Source: an uncultured Lachnospiraceae bacterium (GTDB taxonomy: Bacteria; Bacillota_A; Clostridia; Lachnospirales; Lachnospiraceae). From it: a stretch of 6,636 nucleotides of DNA. The DNA is taken from positions 1-6,636 of the forward strand of contig CADBNG010000068.1 of the NCBI GenBank assembly GCA_902795985.1. Direction: 5' to 3'. The position numbers were made by a program, and so were the translations under genes. Below the pieces are notes generated by a model that was not told the origin of the DNA, made no database searches, and saw nothing but the letters and a program-made list of their open reading frames with translations. Below, piece after piece: positions 5,033-6,636 of this stretch. Within the stretch, counting starts at the first letter, position 1, and each line of letters begins with the position of its first letter.

Positions 5033-6490
5033 ATGGAAACAACAGGAGTTAAAAAAGGAAACGTTCTGGCAATGACCGGATCCAAAGTAATCTCCCTGCT
5101 TTCAGGGATGCTGGCGGCCTTCCTGATTCTTTACGGAGGATATACTCTTTACGAGAACATCTATACACAGAATCTGGCATTTTCCTCTTCCGGCGACCTG
5201 ATGGAATACCGGCCGGAAATCCTGGAAGACGGAGGCACTCCGCTGGCGGGCGGAAAATCCCTGGCAGCGCTGAACAAAGACTATCGCGCCTGGCTGACAA
5301 TCCGCAACACGTCACTGGATTATCCGGTAATGCAGGGAGAGAACGACCTGTTCTACGCCTCCCACGACGTGAGGAAAAAGAGCAGCCTGACCGGTTCGAT
5401 TTATCTCTCCTCCGGCAACAGCGCGGATTTCAGCGACCGTTACAACCTGATCTTCGGACATCATATGGATAACGGAGCCATGTTCGGAGCCCTGGACGCC
5501 TTTGCGGACAGTGCGTATCTGGAAGCCCACAGGGAAGGCGAGCTGATCGTCGGAGATACGGTTTATGACCTTACGGTATTTGCTTCCCTTCAGACCGATG
5601 CCTATGATGAAAACGTCTATAATGTATCCGGACGGAATCCGGAGGAAATCCTCGGTTACCTGAAAGAGAACGCGGGTTATTTCAACGAAAAAACGGCGAA
5701 AGGAGCAAAGCGGATCGCGGCGATGTCCACCTGTTCCGGAGCGGAAACCAACGGACGGTTTGTGATTTTCGCGGTCATGCAGGACCGGAGCAATCCGGAA
5801 GAAGAAGCCCTTCCCGGAACAACGGATGAAGTGCCCGGAGGTGATAATGGCGGCAATGGCGGCAACGGCGGCAATGGCGGCAACGGCGGAACTCCGGACC
5901 GGACATCCTGGGAAACTCCGGACAATATTGAAACGCAGAACGATCCGGACGTATTCCTGTTTGAATCACCGGAAGCGCAGGAATCCCAGGAAACCATCGA
6001 CCCCCTTCCCGGTCTGACGGAAGAACTGGAGGAACTGGAAGAGATGGAAGATGAGGAGACCCCTCTTGCGAAATTTGCCAACCGGTTCCAGCCGACGGGC
6101 GGAAGCCACGGAATCCACGTATGGGCCCTGGTTAACCTGATCTGCCTGGTGCTGACGATCTATATGCTTCTACCGCTGCTGCACCTGAAGGCGAAATTCG
6201 GAAGAAAGAACTATATTGAAGACGAGAAAAAGGCCCGCCGGTTTGTCCTGAAATTCCGGATCGGTGTTGTGCTCGAGATCCTGGTGTGCATTGTCAGTGT
6301 GATCGCATTCCTGTGGACCGAAGATCTGTCTCTCCCGATGGCGCTGACTGATCGCTGGACGCCGCTGATGATAATTCTGCTGCTGGTTTGCTGGCTGCTG
6401 GATGTGCTTCTGGTCCGCTTCCGTAAGAAAGGACAGAAGGAAGAGGAAGAAGGACAGATGGAAGAAGGACTGGCGGAAGCGGCATCATAA
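5033..6490 (+). CDS. srtB: Class B sortase with long linker and three extra C-terminal membrane segments (pilus polymerase)
   Basis: This 485-residue protein is about twice the usual class B sortase length. An N-terminal membrane segment (~19-40) is followed by the sortase domain (~55-250). Class B marks are W87-L-T-I, the DYPVMQG strand (96-102), FGHHM with catalytic His143, STCSG with Cys234, and Arg242 in GRFVIF. The expected reaction is cleavage after Thr of the PT-[GA]-V signals of the pilin and adhesin, then transpeptidation. Then come five Asn-Gly-Gly repeats (272-286), an acidic Pro/Glu region with ELEELEEMEDEE, and QPTGG (353-357). Three further membrane segments follow (~362-382, 408-428, 443-461), with a Lys/Arg-rich loop (~385-407) and a basic, then Glu-rich tail. 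The positive-inside rule fits four spans, with both ends in the cytoplasm and the sortase domain outside. Position after the pilin and SipA-like genes argues for pilus assembly over haem-protein anchoring. The role of the membrane tail is unknown. Confidence 0.92.
   Translation: METTGVKKGNVLAMTGSKVISLLSGMLAAFLILYGGYTLYENIYTQNLAFSSSGDLMEYRPEILEDGGTPLAGGKSLAALNKDYRAWLTIRNTSLDYPVMQGENDLFYASHDVRKKSSLTGSIYLSSGNSADFSDRYNLIFGHHMDNGAMFGALDAFADSAYLEAHREGELIVGDTVYDLTVFASLQTDAYDENVYNVSGRNPEEILGYLKENAGYFNEKTAKGAKRIAAMSTCSGAETNGRFVIFAVMQDRSNPEEEALPGTTDEVPGGDNGGNGGNGGNGGNGGTPDRTSWETPDNIETQNDPDVFLFESPEAQESQETIDPLPGLTEELEELEEMEDEETPLAKFANRFQPTGGSHGIHVWALVNLICLVLTIYMLLPLLHLKAKFGRKNYIEDEKKARRFVLKFRIGVVLEILVCIVSVIAFLWTEDLSLPMALTDRWTPLMIILLLVCWLLDVLLVRFRKKGQKEEEEGQMEEGLAEAAS
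5846..5890 (+). repeat. Five tandem 9-base units encoding Asn-Gly-Gly
   Basis: The units read AAT/AAC-GGC-GGC five times, the last ending in GGA; the third base of the Asn codon varies. They encode the flexible linker between the sortase domain and the acidic region. Because each unit is 9 bases, copy-number changes would alter linker length without shifting the frame. Confidence 0.9.
6116..6415 (+). other. C-terminal triple-membrane-segment module of the sortase
   Basis: The hydrophobic stretches fall at residues ~362-382 (WALVNLICLVLTIYMLLPL), 408-428 (FRIGVVLEILVCIVSVIAF) and 443-461 (TPLMIILLLVCWLLDVLLV). A Lys/Arg-rich loop separates the first two, and a short loop with TEDLSLPMALTD separates the last two. 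Classical class B sortases have only the N-terminal anchor. Function unknown. Confidence 0.75.
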
Positions 6491-6560
6491 AGCATTTGCT
6501 GAAAGGGTGAAGGAACAGGCGCTGCAGGCGCCGGAAATGAAAGTAAAAAATGAAAGATCC

Positions 6561-6604
6561 ACCGGCACCGGATGTCACCATGACGCAGCGGTGCCGGTTT
6601 TCCT
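6561..6604 (+). terminator. Intrinsic terminator closing the pilus cluster
   Basis: ACCGGCACCG (6561-6570) pairs perfectly with CGGTGCCGGT (6589-6598). The 18-base loop has a small inner stem GTCA/TGAC. A short T-run (6598-6601, then CCT) follows. A second small hairpin, GGCGC-TGCAG-GCGCC, lies upstream at 6518-6532. The remaining bases 6605-6636 show nothing I can name. Confidence 0.8.
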
Positions 6605-6636
6605 GTATGATTGGCAAACCGGACGATCAAAGTGCC

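Noticed and set aside
5846..5890. Short tandem repeat as a CRISPR array
   Set aside because: Units are 9 bases with no spacers and lie inside the sortase coding frame.
6507..6636. GTG-started frame open to the right edge after the sortase
   Set aside because: It runs straight through the terminator hairpin at 6561-6598, has a badly placed ribosome binding site and gives no recognisable protein. A real downstream gene cannot be excluded because the window ends.
1..6636. tRNA, rRNA, insertion sequence or phage attachment site
   Set aside because: I saw no cloverleaf, rRNA-like stretch, transposase or terminal inverted repeats with target duplications.

Overview
The window looks like chromosomal DNA of a Gram-positive bacterium of the Bacillota, most likely a gut or rumen member of the Clostridia (Lachnospiraceae-like). 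The reasons are strong AGGAG ribosome binding sites, fairly GC-rich genes with A-rich spacers, sortase-type cell-wall sorting signals, and a gene set typical of sortase-assembled pili in that group. The taxonomic call is inference from style only. All genes are on the + strand.

Layout: (1) 2-2848 is the 3' part of a large secreted adhesin. It has a tyrosine-rich N-terminal region, four degenerate InlB-B-type repeats, a CnaB/SpaA-like domain and a PAPTAV + membrane anchor. The frame is open to the left edge, so the start lies outside the window. (2) 2849-3157 is a 309-base spacer with several hairpins (one terminator-like), phased A-tracts and a weak promoter candidate. (3) 3158-4270 encodes a 370-residue FctA/Spy0128-like major pilin with a signal peptide, two pilin domains and an ISPTGV sorting signal. 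(4) 4289-4320 is a strong terminator built on a perfect 26-base palindrome. (5) 4375-4977 encodes a signal-peptidase-I-fold protein whose Ser and Lys catalytic positions hold Asp and Ser. (6) 5033-6490 encodes a class B sortase with a Gly/Asn-Gly linker and three extra C-terminal membrane segments. (7) 6561-6604 is a terminator closing the cluster.

How the parts probably work together: the adhesin and pilin are exported by Sec and held in the membrane by their C-terminal anchors. The class B sortase cleaves at the xPT[G/A] motifs and polymerises the pilin, with the adhesin as a likely tip or minor subunit. The signal-peptidase-like protein most likely acts as a non-catalytic assembly factor, like SipA of the Streptococcus pyogenes FCT pilus islands. 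Pilin, SipA-like protein and class B sortase together resemble the S. pyogenes FCT-3 toolkit in a non-streptococcal setting. The hairpins on both sides of the pilin gene suggest that its expression is insulated from the adhesin and the assembly enzymes.

Main points for a second look: the dead signal peptidase, the membrane-tailed sortase with its own QPTGG motif just before a membrane segment, the lost isopeptide lysines in pilin domain 1 and the adhesin CnaB domain, and the structured spacer ahead of the pilin gene.
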